In this document: piece by piece, positions 21,593 through 33,859 of the stretch
Layout of the letters: every line of letters starts with the position of its first letter
Position numbering within the stretch: the first letter of the stretch is position 1
Assembly: GCA_029448655.1 (NCBI GenBank)
Contig: JACCLO010000011.1
Span: 1,736,001 to 1,800,000, forward strand
Direction: 5' to 3'
Source: Wolfiporia cocos
Taxonomy: Eukaryota; Basidiomycota; Agaricomycetes; Polyporales; Phaeolaceae
Length of the DNA: 64,000 nt
Program-made: the position numbers and the translations under genes
Notes under the pieces: model-generated
Told to the model about the DNA's origin: nothing
What the model saw: the letters and a program-made list of their open reading frames with translations, nothing else
Database searches by the model: none

Positions 21593-23984
21593 TATCACTG
21601 GCCCACCTATGCAATTTTTTCGCATGTCCCACCGAGTTTTGTTTGTATCTTCATGACATTAAGCCCAAATCTTTCGAGATTTTTTAAGTGATAGTATCAC
21701 GCGCTGTCGTGAGAACCCAATAACGATGCTCAGCCGTAATGCAATAATTATTGCGCCAAAAGGGCAGAATGCCAACTCTGTTGGCATCTGTGGGTCTCAG
21801 TACTTAAGCTATTACGGCACATGGTCGTGACGTGCTTGTGACAGATAGCTATGTGCATCTCTACTATAAGTTTTTTTTGAACCTCTGAAAGTGCATTCTG
21901 CATGATACCGAATCCCATGAAGCATCGCAACAGCCGCGAATTTTCTCCGAGCATCAGTCATGCCATCAGTCACGATCGCCCAATTGCCGAACGCGCGGCA
22001 TCAAACGGCATGACGCCGTCGGTGCGCTGCAACCACTGAGCCAGCAGGCATCAGAGGCTGAGTTCAGATTTGCCGAGTGAGGATGTGGCTGATGTCACGC
22101 TTCGGCTGCAATCTGCCTCTCTATATTGATACAATGCATATTTCCTTCGGGAAATTATATATGAGGTCTCAGGTACAGGAAGAAGACCCAGCGTGATTTT
22201 GGAAGGATTGCGTCAAGGTGAAGATCGAGCCGAAGCCCATCAACAGCTTTGATTGTCTCTTTTTGACGCTGTTCATTTTTACTCTCCCCATCTACTACAG
22301 TTCTCAATATTCTGAATTGACACAATTGTGCGTTTTGTAATGAAATCATAGTGTACAAACTTTCATAATTTTTGAATTAGAAGGAGTGGAGCTAGAGGCG
22401 AAATTGCATTGCTGTTGCGATTGCATTAGTGGGCCAGTGATAGTATAGCTGATGTGGCGTTAATGTGATTCTCAGCGTGCCAAGCTTTGGCCTCCTTAAC
22501 CTATCACGTTTGATGAGCCTGCAGCCGAGATCAGCCTATTATATAAACAACGGGGGCCTGTGCAATTGAGCCGTGGCCGTGACGCGGCATGCGCCCGATC
22601 TATCGTGGCCAATGGCGTGGGAACGATCGTAGGCGCGGGATCGGTAACAGTGCACATTGATATTGAGGCTCCGCTGATGCTTCCGCCCATACTATTCGGG
22701 GTCCCGTCTCAAGGGAAATTGAGAGTTGGGGCATTCGCTTTTGTTCCCCCGCGTCGACAAAACTGGTGTCGGTCGTCATCTGTGCACCGCTATTTTCTAG
22801 TTATTTCTGGTCATTTTTACTCCATAAACCTATTTTCCCAACTTTCTGCAATCGATCCTGAGCGCTGAGCTGCAGCCTTTGTCCCTACCGTTTGCAAGCG
22901 GTCGCTGCCCGCAATCAACTCAAGCAGGCTCTTAGATTGTTCGTACGTTACTTAATAGCTCGCAGGTCCGATTGATAATTAATGAAGGGTTTGCGACTTT
23001 GTATGGTCAAGGTCTTGTTGCGTGATGTTTTCTGCGGCAGAAGAAGAGATACACAACTTTCGCCCCTTCGCATCAAGGGCGGCGTGCATTATGCCGCAGT
23101 GACAATGAGTTGAAGACCACCTCTGGTATGTGTGCTGGTACCATTGCGATATTTTGCGACCTCATGCAGCTGTCGCATGGCCGCGACCGCCGATGTTCTA
23201 CATAAATGTCTCTGGTTTTGGCTGGGCAATCGAATAGCTCCATGCTATATCGTATTGATTCTAGGGGCATCTCTAGCAAATGGCACATTATGAATTCTAT
23301 ATAGCTGGTTGTTTTACGAGCGGCTAAGCTCTCTGGTCGTTAATTCCGTAACCAGCGCACTGCCTGTGTCTTCACGCGGTCGTTGTTTGCAAGAGGATCA
23401 AGATGGTGTCGAGACAGTGGGAAGGGAGTGTAGAGTCGCGTCGAGGTCTACGGTATGTGTCGTTCGAGTGGTGCAGCCACTGATGAGGCGATAACAATCC
23501 GAGGCGCATGATGACCCAAGACTCTCGTTTCGTAATTTCCACCTGGCCTATCGATCAGAATTTGAAACTGCGCGCGACGATTCAGCGCCGCCCACATTTC
23601 CGTGCAGCAGATATGGAAGCTGGATGGTAACCGCAACGCAGAGTGCGCAGGGCGGGACGCATTACGGAGGCACGCCGCTCGGCTGTGCGGCCCAAATCCA
23701 ACAAAGTCAAGGAGGATTTGGTTTTTGCCGGCTGAATGGAGGGCGATTTCGGCGGAGATCCGTAAGGTGAGGTATACTCCCGGCTTGAAACTGCGATGCG
23801 CACACGTGCAGTTACCGTGGCGCGCTAGCGCGGCCACAACCTACAATGGCTGGCCATTATGCGATGTTCGGATCCTGAGAGGCTCCCTCTATAAAGCCTC
23901 GCCACAGTCTCCCCCTTCTCTTCCTCCAACCACCACCTTCCCCCACACGTCGCCCCGCAACACACGTTCCACCACCAGCCAGCC
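21593..23984. other. Long gap before the 706-aa gene
   Basis: About 2.4 kb without a recognisable gene; frames on both strands are short and overlapping. The right end is the promoter of the following gene, with TATAAAG at 23890-23896. Confidence 0.5.
23890..23896 (+). promoter_or_regulatory. TATA box of the 706-aa protein gene
   Basis: TATAAAG lies 95 nt before the start codon, followed by a C/T-rich, purine-poor leader typical of strongly transcribed fungal genes. Confidence 0.6.
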
Positions 23985-26210
23985 ATGGCCATGGAAGAAG
24001 ACATCATCTACGCGACGCGCCTACTGGCGCCACGACCGCAAAGAGACGTACCCATCGATGTCCTGCGGCCTTTGGCCGACGCCACCACCACCTACGACGA
24101 GCAGTCAAGTGGCACCGCCGTATGGACTCACCAGGCGTCGATTGTCCTGTCGACAGGGGGACTCAATGGGCTAGTGGCTCAACACGCCCCCGTCATCCCG
24201 TCAAGGCTCACTGGACCTGTGATGGACACGCCAGCCGTCAGTAATCCGACCGTCTGTTACGCTCAGCGGGCGCAAACCTTGACAAGCATATTGCCCCCTA
24301 TTGGTCCGTCAAGACTTAGCGAGAGGCCAACGTATGATTATATCCACAACCTCCCAAGCCACAATGGCGGCGTGCCGTTGCAAGACGTACACGCCTCCGG
24401 AGTGTACTTTCCCGATGTCTCTTTAGGGCCGCGTGGGCAATACACTGGCATGGTTAGCTACGGCTACACAGAGCACGACAATTGCCTGCAGCTCACGACA
24501 GCTGGACAAGCTCCTGTCGCCGCGCCACGATCAGGCGGATGGCCTGCACATGCTCTCATTCCCAATTTCCAAACACATAGCAACAGCATGCATTGGGAAG
24601 GCGCACACGGATTTATGGAGCAGTTCAGGGCCGCGCCACCGCTTACGGGCACGATCAACCATCGCGAGGCCAATCAGGGCGCTTGGCTATCGCACATTGC
24701 CCAGGAGTCGTATATCCCGCCAGGGTTTGCGGTGCCAACAATCGACACGAGGAGTGTCAGTTATCATATGGCCGTACCCGTTCAATGGCTCCCAGTTGCG
24801 GTAGGCATGCCAGTTAATGAAGATAGCCACCGCCCTCCAGGAGTCCATGGTCGATTTGCCAGTGAGCCAAGCTACAATGTTCCACTGCAGGCAGTGGACC
24901 ACAGGCATGCAGAAATAATCCCACCAAGGCCTGATACGTCTTCAATGAATACGACTCACCGTGCCGCTCAAAAATGGCAAGCAGCGGGTAGGCCTGGCGA
25001 GCAGGTCGCTCTGGCCCCTGATATTGGAGAGAGACTCAGCGCGCGACAGCTGCAGCGGATTGCTCGGATCGACAAAATCAACAAAAGCGCGCTACCCAGC
25101 TTCCCACTGCATCAGGCACCTCAATCGACAAGGTATGTGCTGTACGACTCCGCTTTTGAGCTGCAACCAGCGGGGAAAGCTTATTCCGATCCTAGGTCGT
25201 CTCGAGCGGATGTTGCGACGCAACTCTGTCAAGTTGAATCGTATCTGCAAGTAGTACTGCTGAGGGTAAAGGACTGGCTGCCGCAACGGTTATGGTTCGG
25301 CGCAGAACCAGTCCAGGATTCAAGACTGAAGGGCAACTCACTGATGAAAGCTCTCGCAACGATGCTTGTTGCGTTTGCTGTTTTTGATATTTCCGACGAG
25401 GAGAGTGAGGCGGTAGCCGCATTGGCGCTACGCGTTTACGTCTGTCTGTCTGGTCTATGCGAGCCGAGCGCAGAATTCTTCAAAAGCTGGCTAATCCACT
25501 CCGCGAAGAGTCATTTTGAAGCAGCCTGGCAGCTTGTACGTCTATTGTCGTTATAGAGGGAATCTGGACTTACTGAATCTATAGGAAGTCCCAACATCGA
25601 TCCCCAACATCCAGGATAAGAATCTCGTCAAAGAATCTCTTCCGCGAGCACTTGGGGCAGTGGCTTTTTCAACCCATCTTGCCCTCAGCAATGAAATCCG
25701 GCCTTCTCACTGGTTCTCGGAATGCGTGCACATTCTGATCGACAGAGTTACGTGCATCGAACAACTGAAGGCACTGAGCAAAATGACAACCATCGGAGGC
25801 GAGACACTCTTCGACGCAACCACCGCGCGGGATATTCTCCTCGAATTGAACCGCGGCCTGCCCAAGCTACCCGAACTTGACGACGCAGCAAATCTGTGGA
25901 ATGATCAGAACGCTAGCGCCCTTATCCGGGTGAGTATCTTTGTTGCTGATCGTGCATGGGCATCGAGCTGACTTAGAGACCTTAGGAAATCCGTAGGTTC
26001 TTGAGTAACATTTCCACGAGTGTGACCGTCCAACCGCAAGCGCTACATGGCCCTGCTGCATCTAGTGGATCCAGCAGATCCGCCCACAGCGGAGCAATAC
26101 CGCAGACAATCCCAGCACAGGCATATTTAGGAGGTTCCTCCACCAAGCGTCAGCAAATCACACCGGATGCGCATGATGATGACCGAATCGCGAAACGGAT
26201 ACGAGGATGA
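23985..26210 (+). CDS. Unrecognised 706-aa protein
   Basis: Three exons in phase 0 (23985-25535, 25585-25929, 25986-26210). The gene looks real: one open frame of 517 codons, two clean GT-AG introns, a TATA box and a start in good context. Residues 1 to about 340 are Pro/Ser/His-rich, low in charge and probably disordered. Residues about 390-640 look helical and hydrophobic, with a DISDEESEAVAALALRVYVC segment and an adjacent FFKSWLIHSAKSHF segment. The C-terminus is Ser-rich and ends in a basic KRIRG. A nuclear or regulatory scaffold would fit the disordered-plus-helical build, but no motif assigns a function. It shares no promoter with its downstream neighbour and is convergent with it. Confidence 0.8.
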
Positions 26211-26413
26211 GATGTCGCAAAGCTCACCCCATTTACCCGCATAACAAGGAGAAATGCATCGCTTCTCGAAAGGACGATAGCAATACAGCATATAGGAATG
26301 TATGTATCTAGCCCAGAGCAATGAATACCTGAGAATTACACACCGTGTGTGTACCTGGGGTGAAACTCAGGAGGGAGCTGCCGGATGCTGGATCTTCTGC
26401 GAGCAGCCGTCTG

Positions 26414-27944
26414 TTAGTGAGCAGGAATGTGCGCTCTTGCCCAGCTAGCGGTTGCTTCCGATGCATTCCATAGTGGATCCAGCTTGGGTAGGTCCCAGGA
26501 CGAGTCCGCATCGGATGGTGGCAGCAATGCTAGGGCAGCAAGCGAGAGGTATGTGTGGTATGGGTCTGTAACATGTTAGTAATGTTGCGAAACACGCATA
26601 TCAAGGACGAGACGGTCCAGCAGCTTACCTGCGCGCTCGCTGGGCGCTTTGGCAATCCCTCCAAATTTAAATTGGCATTGGCTCATAAATGTCGCGAGCG
26701 CATTGCGGTCGACAAGATCCCCCGCACCCAGAATCTATGTGTTCTTGGCGGATCAGTTCATTCCGGACTCTGAACCGGTGGAAACGACGTGAGCTAACAT
26801 TCAGCGCGGCTCCACACCAGAAGCAGTAGCACGCGTCAGCGGCTTTGTTCGTTCGTCCGCGGAATCCGCCTGATGGCGTCTGGTTTTGCGATAACCAACG
26901 GATCGTTCGCGTACGCTCTGCGGGCGTCAGGCGAGATTCTCGCGGTGATGATGGCGTCGGTGGAGTAAGGTATAGGGCTGCCAGAGCGCAGTATGTCGTC
27001 CCGCCTGTAGAACAGGGTACATAGCCAGCATGTCAGCATATGAAATGTTCATACCCAATGCCTCCCCGAACGGCGCCTGCCCGAAGCCGCCTTCGTAACT
27101 CTGGGCATTGTCATCATGGCATTACGACCATTGGTACAAGAAACCTACAATGCAAGACCGGATGTACGTGATCGCACTGTCAACATTCATCCCGGACCAG
27201 TCGTCGAGTAAGCTGCTGATCACGAATGCACAGTAGGCCGTCCGCAGATCGGATTCTCCGCCCCTTGGCAATGCAGAGAAGCTGTCCATTCCCGTGAGGG
27301 TCGATAGAACACCGCGAATGGCTCTTGTTACCTTCCGTCGTCATTCTGACATGCACGAAGGAATGCCAGAATTCCGGCGCGGTCCAACTGTTCGAAGTCG
27401 TCTCGAAGGATTGCGAGGGATAGCAGAGCAGTATAGGTCATTATCAGGTGCGGTGCATCGTATTCGGAGGATTCGCTCTAGTGATCAAGCGAGAAGATCA
27501 ATTTGCGCCCCGGTGAGGTCTGGCGAAAGGTAGCATTTACAGATTGTCCTTCCGGTGTCATATATGGGCCCGGCTTGAATCCGGTGCCATATATTCCGTC
27601 TGTGAGCGGGATGGGGAACTTGACTCGTAACGAGCAGATGGAGCTACGGACGTATCTGCTGTTCCCAAAGCCACTTGCGCCAGGATTCGCGTTCTGCGGC
27701 TGTAGTCTTGGATTCAAAGGCACCTAGCAAATCTAAAGTCCCGAGCGAGTAGAATATAACGGCGACCCTATGAGCCCATAGTGATGACTATCCGGCAGCT
27801 ATCACTACTCGAAGGCTAGAAATCCGAAGCGTACCGCGAAGAGTCCATATCGATTTGCGAAAAGGGGAGACCGGCGAGACACAGCTTACAGTGCAAGACG
27901 TGGCCGGTTCTCGTGAGCCGAGGAAGTGCATGATTGTCAGACAT
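26414..27944 (-). CDS. CDC43: Geranylgeranyltransferase type I beta subunit
   Basis: Beta subunit of protein geranylgeranyltransferase I, which prenylates CaaX proteins such as Rho1 and Cdc42 in the cytosol. Nine exons join in frame (27944-27835, 27767-27652, 27599-27541, 27477-27332, 27281-27149, 27100-27055, 27004-26799, 26734-26629, 26565-26414) to 357 aa; yeast Cdc43 is 376 aa. Diagnostic pieces: DSSRVAVIFYSLGTLDLL, YGTGFKPGPYM, DLRTAYCAFV, YEGGFGQAPFGEALGGTTYC, and the zinc-site region TNKAADACYCFWCGAAL with the later His in DPYHTYLSLAAL. All belong to the prenyltransferase alpha-alpha barrel repeats. It needs an alpha subunit encoded elsewhere. Divergent with the TGL2-like lipase. High confidence. 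Confidence 0.94.
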
Positions 27945-28122
27945 AGCGACTTTGTACTGTCGTACGGCTTCGTATGAGCTTCTGCAAAGCGCAGGCTTCC
28001 GCTATCCGCTATCAAGGTGGTAATTACCACAAGTTTCAAATGAAAAGGGTTATCATCAGGAAATCTTATCAGACAGCGATGTAATAAATGTGCTAACCCG
28101 AGACCGAGGCTAGACCGACGTC
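27945..28122. promoter_or_regulatory. Shared divergent promoter, CDC43 / TGL2-like
   Basis: Only 178 bp separate the two start codons on opposite strands, so the genes must share regulatory DNA if the upstream lipase start is used. With the alternative lipase start at 28222 the gap is 277 bp. No specific factor site was recognised. Confidence 0.55.
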
Positions 28123-30160
28123 ATGGACTTGCTCCTACTCTCCCATCTTGCGAGTAGCACTTCTTTCTCTGTCTCTCAAACCCTCGGGTGCGACTCTATA
28201 AATTCTGTCAGCATACTCGGTATGCAACCACTATGGCTGCCCACCCCCGTCACGATTTTTTTCCGACGACTCATGCACGCGCTGTCTTCAATATCCATCG
28301 TCCGCCATGACCCGCAACAGAGGCCAGAAACGGACGATGAGAGCAGAGGGGAGGGTTTGAGGCTGTGGGATGCCTTTAGATTTATTCGATGGCCGGCTTG
28401 GATTGACCATGAACGCGCTTCTGCCCATGCATCTGCGTCAGGCAATGCGTCGGAGAGTAGCATGAAAGCGGGTCCATCTCCTACACCACACGTGGAGTAT
28501 AGCCCACAGCGACACGAGTCAACAGCTACCACGCACTCAACAGACACAATCCATCAACTGTTAAGAAATCCTACTTTATACGATCCTGTACGGAAACCTC
28601 GGTATCCCATTACACTCTGCCATGGTACGTAGTGCTTCCGCTCTACCTCCGGTCGCATATGATACTATCACCAGGTAGGCCTCTATGGATTTGACGTGCG
28701 CGGCCCATCGGCGTTCCCAAGACTACAGATACACTATTGGTCGAATGTGTTAAGCATTATTCGAGACAAGGTCGGGGCAGAAGTCCTTGTCACTTCTGTA
28801 CCGAGGTATGATGACTGCCATTGTCGAGACCTGTGGCATTGAAGTAGAACAATAGCACAGGTTCAATTGCGTCTCGAGCAGAGAGTCTTGATCGTTTCCT
28901 CAAGCAGAAGGCCGTTGGGAGAGGCATCAATTTCATGGCGCACTCCATGGGTGGTTTGGACTGTCGGCACTTAATATCACACATCAAGCCGGAAGAGTAC
29001 ACCCCACTGTCGTTGACAACGATAGCGACACCGCATCGTGGTAGTCCTTTCATGGACTGGTGCAGGGTATGTCCCCGCTCATGCTCACAGGTATAATTCA
29101 CGTAATGGGCCCTTAGGAGAATATTGGCCTTGGACGCCTTCGGAACAATGAGAAGATGTTGGACGCCACGGAACATGCGATGGACGATGACCCCGAGAGC
29201 CCCTCCCCAACAAGACCAGGATCGCAGGCCATGAGCTCAGATAACACACCAACGGTGACGACAAAACTCTGGCTCGCCTCATTGTCGTCGTCGTTCACTA
29301 CACGTCTGATATCCTTCCTCGACTTTCCCGCATACGCGAATCTCACATCGACGTACTTGAACACCGAGTTTAATCCCACTACCCCGAATGACCCCTCCGT
29401 GAAGTACTTCAGCGTTGCAGGGCGTATCGAGAATATCAACATCTTTCACCCTCTCTGGCTGCCCAAGATGGTACTCGACGAGTTTGAGGAGAAGGAGCGA
29501 GAGCGGCTGCGCACAAAAGGGGATCCGCGGCATGCGCGTAAGGAGGAATGGGGGAATGATGGGCTGGTGACCATACAAAGCGCGCGATGGGGTGAGTTCC
29601 TCGGGGTCCTGGAAGGCTGTGACCATTGGGACATACGGGGCGCCCGAGGACCTGACGTGGAACTGCCTTTCGTATCCCTACCGAAGATTGTGCGTGATGT
29701 GGGGAAGTGGAAGCAGGACGATTACAAGGAACATGATTGGCCAATTTCGGGCATACCAGCGAGAAAGGCAGTTGCAAAGAGCTCCGACGCCAGAATCGGC
29801 GAACAGACGCATAAGAAGGTGAGGGCGCATAGGGAGAGGAGACCGTATGCGAGTGTGGGTATGAACGGAGAGGAGAAGGAACACGCAGACGAGGCTGTGA
29901 AGTCGTCGACAGATAAGCTGTCGGCCGTTTTCGATTGGCTTGTTGAACAGGTGCCATCGCCGTCCACAGTCAATCCACTCTCCTCCTCCAGCTCACCGGA
30001 AAGAGATAAGGAATACCTGAAGAAGGCGGCTGCCGATAGGAGCAAGAAGGTGGCTGCCGATAGGGGCAAGAAGGTTGAACGACATGAGCTCGCTACCAAG
30101 GAGGACCTCGAGAGGTTTTACGTTGCGCTATGTAGGAAGCTATACGACGAAGGTCTGTAA
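28123..30160 (+). CDS. TGL2: TGL2-like triacylglycerol lipase
   Basis: Alpha/beta-hydrolase lipase resembling yeast Tgl2, a mitochondrial acylglycerol lipase. Four exons (28123-28624, 28679-28805, 28856-29066, 29117-30160) give 627 aa. It carries YPITLCHGLYGFDVRGP (oxyanion region), then AHSMGGLDCRHLISHIKP with the nucleophile Ser240, then LSLTTIATPHRGS. A later GLVTIQSARWG and CDHWDIRG fit the acid and His of the triad. The C-terminal 150 residues are highly charged and include a 24-bp tandem duplication (30026-30073). Tgl2 is 326 aa, so both ends are extended. Start ambiguity: 28222 opens a basic presequence-like MQPLWLPTPVTIFFRRL, and a TATAAATT sits at 28197-28204. The lipase call is firm; mitochondrial location is inferred. 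Confidence 0.9.
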
Positions 30161-30921
30161 AGTAAGTGATTTTATTGCGAGGTGGCGGGTCTCTATATCT
30201 TCAATCGATCTTTAATCTGTTGGCTCACGAATGCTCTGCTCGACCTACCATCAACATTTGGACAACATCCATTTGAGCAGGTTCCGCGAGTCTACAGATC
30301 TAGAATAGTACGCGCGATACAGAGCCGCCTCGCCTTTCTCGTCCTCCAACAGCCCACGGACAGTGCGCACTGCGCATCCTTAATGCATGTTGTTCGCCCC
30401 GTTCGGCACCTTCTACGACCTATGAATTGAAGAAGAAGTGTTCAATAGCATAATTGCAATTGCTCGGCGTCTTGCGTTCACTTCGGCGGTCATTTCAGGT
30501 ACGGTCGTGCGCTTGATGTGGCCATATCATCACTTCCGTCAGCACGCACAATCTCAGCAACAGCCCACCGCATATCCGTGAAGATTTACAGCTTTTGACG
30601 TTGTCAGGCGATTATAATACTGTCATGTTCCAACCTTGTTGTCGTCTGGCCAGGGCTTGGCACCTCTTGTTTCGGCATTGCTTGTAGCTAGGCTAAGATA
30701 GTTTGAGCGGTACCTTCCCATGGCTAAGCGCTCAGCGCTCAGTGCTTAGAAGCTCTCGGGCTGATGCCTGAGCGGACTATCATCTCTATAGGGGTGTGGA
30801 CAAGACAGTGCGAACGAGTATCAATCTAGCAAGCGCACTGACTAAGTGAGGATAAGTGCCCCATTTACACTGTTGCGGCAGATGGCACTCCTCACTCTCG
30901 GTCATCCACGACTCAAGGGAG
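30161..30921. other. Intergenic
   Basis: No gene recognised. Around 30730-30760 there is a short run of GCTCAG/GCGCTCAG repeats. Confidence 0.5.
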
Positions 30922-32467
30922 ATGGCTAGCTCTGCGATCACAGTTGCTTCGACAGGGTCAGCACCATTTTCTACCCTTCTTACATTTGGTTTCTATCGAC
31001 ACATGTGCTGGCCAGACTCGTCATTAACTATTGTCAGCTTGTATCCTCGGGTGAGCACGTCATCTATCACGTTGTCACTGAACTGGTCAAGTACCGTACT
31101 TAGGGTGGTTCTGCTTAGTACTCATCATATACGACTACGTCTTGACAGCGTCGCAAGAAGTAAAGTATGTTTGGGGCAATAGAGTGACCTTACCTGCGGC
31201 AGTCTTCTACTGCAATCGGTATCTAGCTGTGGCGTACGGTATAATTGGTATCTGCTCTATTCTGCCGTGGAGCAATTTTGCTGTGAGGTTACCACTGATA
31301 AGCAAGCGCTCATGTCTGACTCTCGTATGTAGAGGTGTGTTCTTTGCATGTTTGCATGCACGAATGCAATGGTTCTAATGAGCGTCCTGATAGTTGCGTA
31401 GCTGTCAATATCAGTTTCGAGGCACTGTACGTCATGATTCTGGCTACGTGGGCAGGTAGGCAGATGATTTGTGCATCACCATACAGGGTTAATTCCGTTG
31501 ACCTTGCCTCTGACTGTGAAGCATTCTCCGCATTACGTGTATATGCCGTAAGCGGTCAGAACATCCAGCTGACCCTAACGGTGGGGGTACTCGCGCTCGT
31601 GTGCATGGTGTGTGAGCTGGTATGGCTTGAAATACTCGGAGACGAGCATTCGATTAACACTTGGACTAGTCGATGTTTGTAGGCATCAAGTTTACGAAGA
31701 CAATATCTACGAGTAATAGCTGTCTTATGTGGTCTTCATGGCCGCAGAGCTCCATAAACAAGTACGTTCCGGTGCATTCTGCCATGAAGGTCCTCTTATC
31801 AGAGATACAGAGGTATTCCTTCAGAACATGGACCTGACCATCTTCACATTGTATCTTAGTGTCATCGGCGGCAAGAAGCTGTTTGATAGCCTCAGAAGCT
31901 ATTGTTTTGCTTGTCCTCATGCGGTATGCCCCCAGAAAAGCCAACCAAATTCTTGCGAGAGTCACTGTCTCGAGGACTTCCGTAACTGCCACAGTTTGGA
32001 GGAATGGTAAGTTCTGAGTCAAAATAGTCAGTCATAGAAAGCTGACAGTCTATTAAATTATCTTTAGGAATGCTATATTTCGCGTGAGAGCCTAAACGCC
32101 TTGTATTGTAATCAGCTCATTCGTCACGCTAGTACGATGTTGATTGTGACAGTTCTGGCAACTATCCTTTTTGATCGCAATGTCTGTAAGCCTGATTATC
32201 AGGGGAGAATAGTATCTCATGCGATAAATAGATATTCTATGATGCCCTGCCCAGTTTTGCATCGCCGTATGCAATCTACAATTCTATTAGTGCTTGCCAT
32301 TCATCCCCATGACACAGCCTATCCTCGATCATGATGTCCCGGTTCTTCTTCAGCATCCGCCAGGCAGGTGATACAAGCCATGATGAGGTAAGTGTTTCTA
32401 TGCATACATGTCGACATAATTACTTACTCAGGATCTCAGACCATCATGTCTTCCATGCGACTCGTAA
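30922..32467 (+). CDS. DUF6533 seven-span protein, copy 3, probable frameshift
   Basis: Starts MASSAITVASTG and continues LVINYCQLVSS, LIIYDYVLTASQEVKYVWGN, RYLAVAYGIIGICSILPWSN, AFSALRVYAVSGQN, IKFTKTISTSNSC, RSCLIASEAIVLLVLMRYAP, IFYDALPSFASP and SSIMMSRFFFSIR, with the same exon order as copies 1 and 2. It stops at 32465-32467. Between the loop exon ending near 31760 and the RSCLIASE exon I find no splice combination that keeps the frame: the good frame has a TGA near 31834 and the only later acceptor (TAG at about 31863) is out of phase. So this copy may be decaying, or one base may be misread. Everything else looks intact. Confidence 0.65.
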
Positions 32468-33859
32468 GTGATGCTCAAGGAGTAAATGGCACCATCAGAG
32501 CAAGACCGCGCTCAGAATGTTAGCTGTAACGGTTTGATGCTTGTGGCGTGCTCGCTGATTGTCCAATAGGCTCGCACGGAACCCAAACTATAGTTGTCGA
32601 GGACCCTATAGAGCTTTCCCCAACATCAACTGCCTTCGCTATCATTGAATCCACCGGCGTACGAGCAAATTGGTCATCCTCCTCGCATCCTCGACACTAT
32701 GATCAAAATCCGTGTCATGCTCAAGATGCAGATTTCTCCCATATTCCCGCTGATCCTGGATCACAACTGGATTGCAATCGATAATGGCCGCGTAAGGCAG
32801 TGCAACGTGGTAAGTCATGCATTCGTGTAGTATGTAGCTTTCATAACCTGGTAACGTTTGCAGGCACACTTTAGCTTCTATGCAATGGTTTGTTGGCTGC
32901 GAGAGTGCCTGTTTGGTTCTGGTCCAGGGCAGTGATAGTTTGCTTTAGGTATATTGCCAGTAGATACCTGATGTAAGAACGATAAATGCCACATGGATCA
33001 TTACATGTGTATTCTCGCACGGAGTGCACACTTCCTAGTAGCGTTATCTGTTCAAAATCAGTTATCAAGAACGAATTTAGGAACATACTATCTCGTTGGA
33101 TCATTATGTGGGCGACCTCGCGTTACAAAACCCACATCGGATCCAGTTGGTGAGATACTTTGTTCTCGCAAGCAACACCCAACGTGACCGCAATTGGCGT
33201 AACCAAAATCATTGGATGCACGGTAACCATCTGGTTCTCTGAAACATAATGGCTGTCATTGGGCATAAAGAGACACTTTTAATGTTGCTCATTGAGGGAT
33301 TTGATGTCCTCCTAACATCAACGGACTGTTGCATGCCAGCTCCCCAAGAGGTGATAAGTTTTCGCGGTGGGGACCAATGCAAAGGCAAATGTTGATATTA
33401 CTAGAGGCTTGTGACTAATCCTCACTTGCCATCGCCGCATGCAACACCATCCGCGATGTGACATTGCCCAGCAAAGTCATAATCTCCCAACTGGGCGTTG
33501 CATTTCGGGGTTTGCGGCCGGCGCGAGAGCGCGCAGAAGTGTATGGATAGACGGACGTGCACGTATTCTAGTTGGATATCGATGGACTTTTAGTTTCATA
33601 TCGCATAGTGCAAAGCAAACCTACTCAGAGGCGGTGAGAATGACAGCAAAGTGACAAGTATTGCAAGGATTTCTAGTTCAAACACCCAACCCAGCAAATA
33701 CATCACAATGACAGTACATTGGTACATAGACTACACCATAAAGTACATGGACATATAACACCCCATACCAATCGGAGAATCTGCGAAGATAAAGTGATGA
33801 TTAGCAAGAGATATTGTTCGGCTTGGCTGGAGCATCGACTGTTGCGACACTTACTTCGC
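32468..33859. other. Gap between two facing DUF6533 copies
   Basis: Copy 3 (+) and copy 4 (-) face each other across 1.4 kb. No further gene recognised; the open frames here are short and overlapping. Confidence 0.5.
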
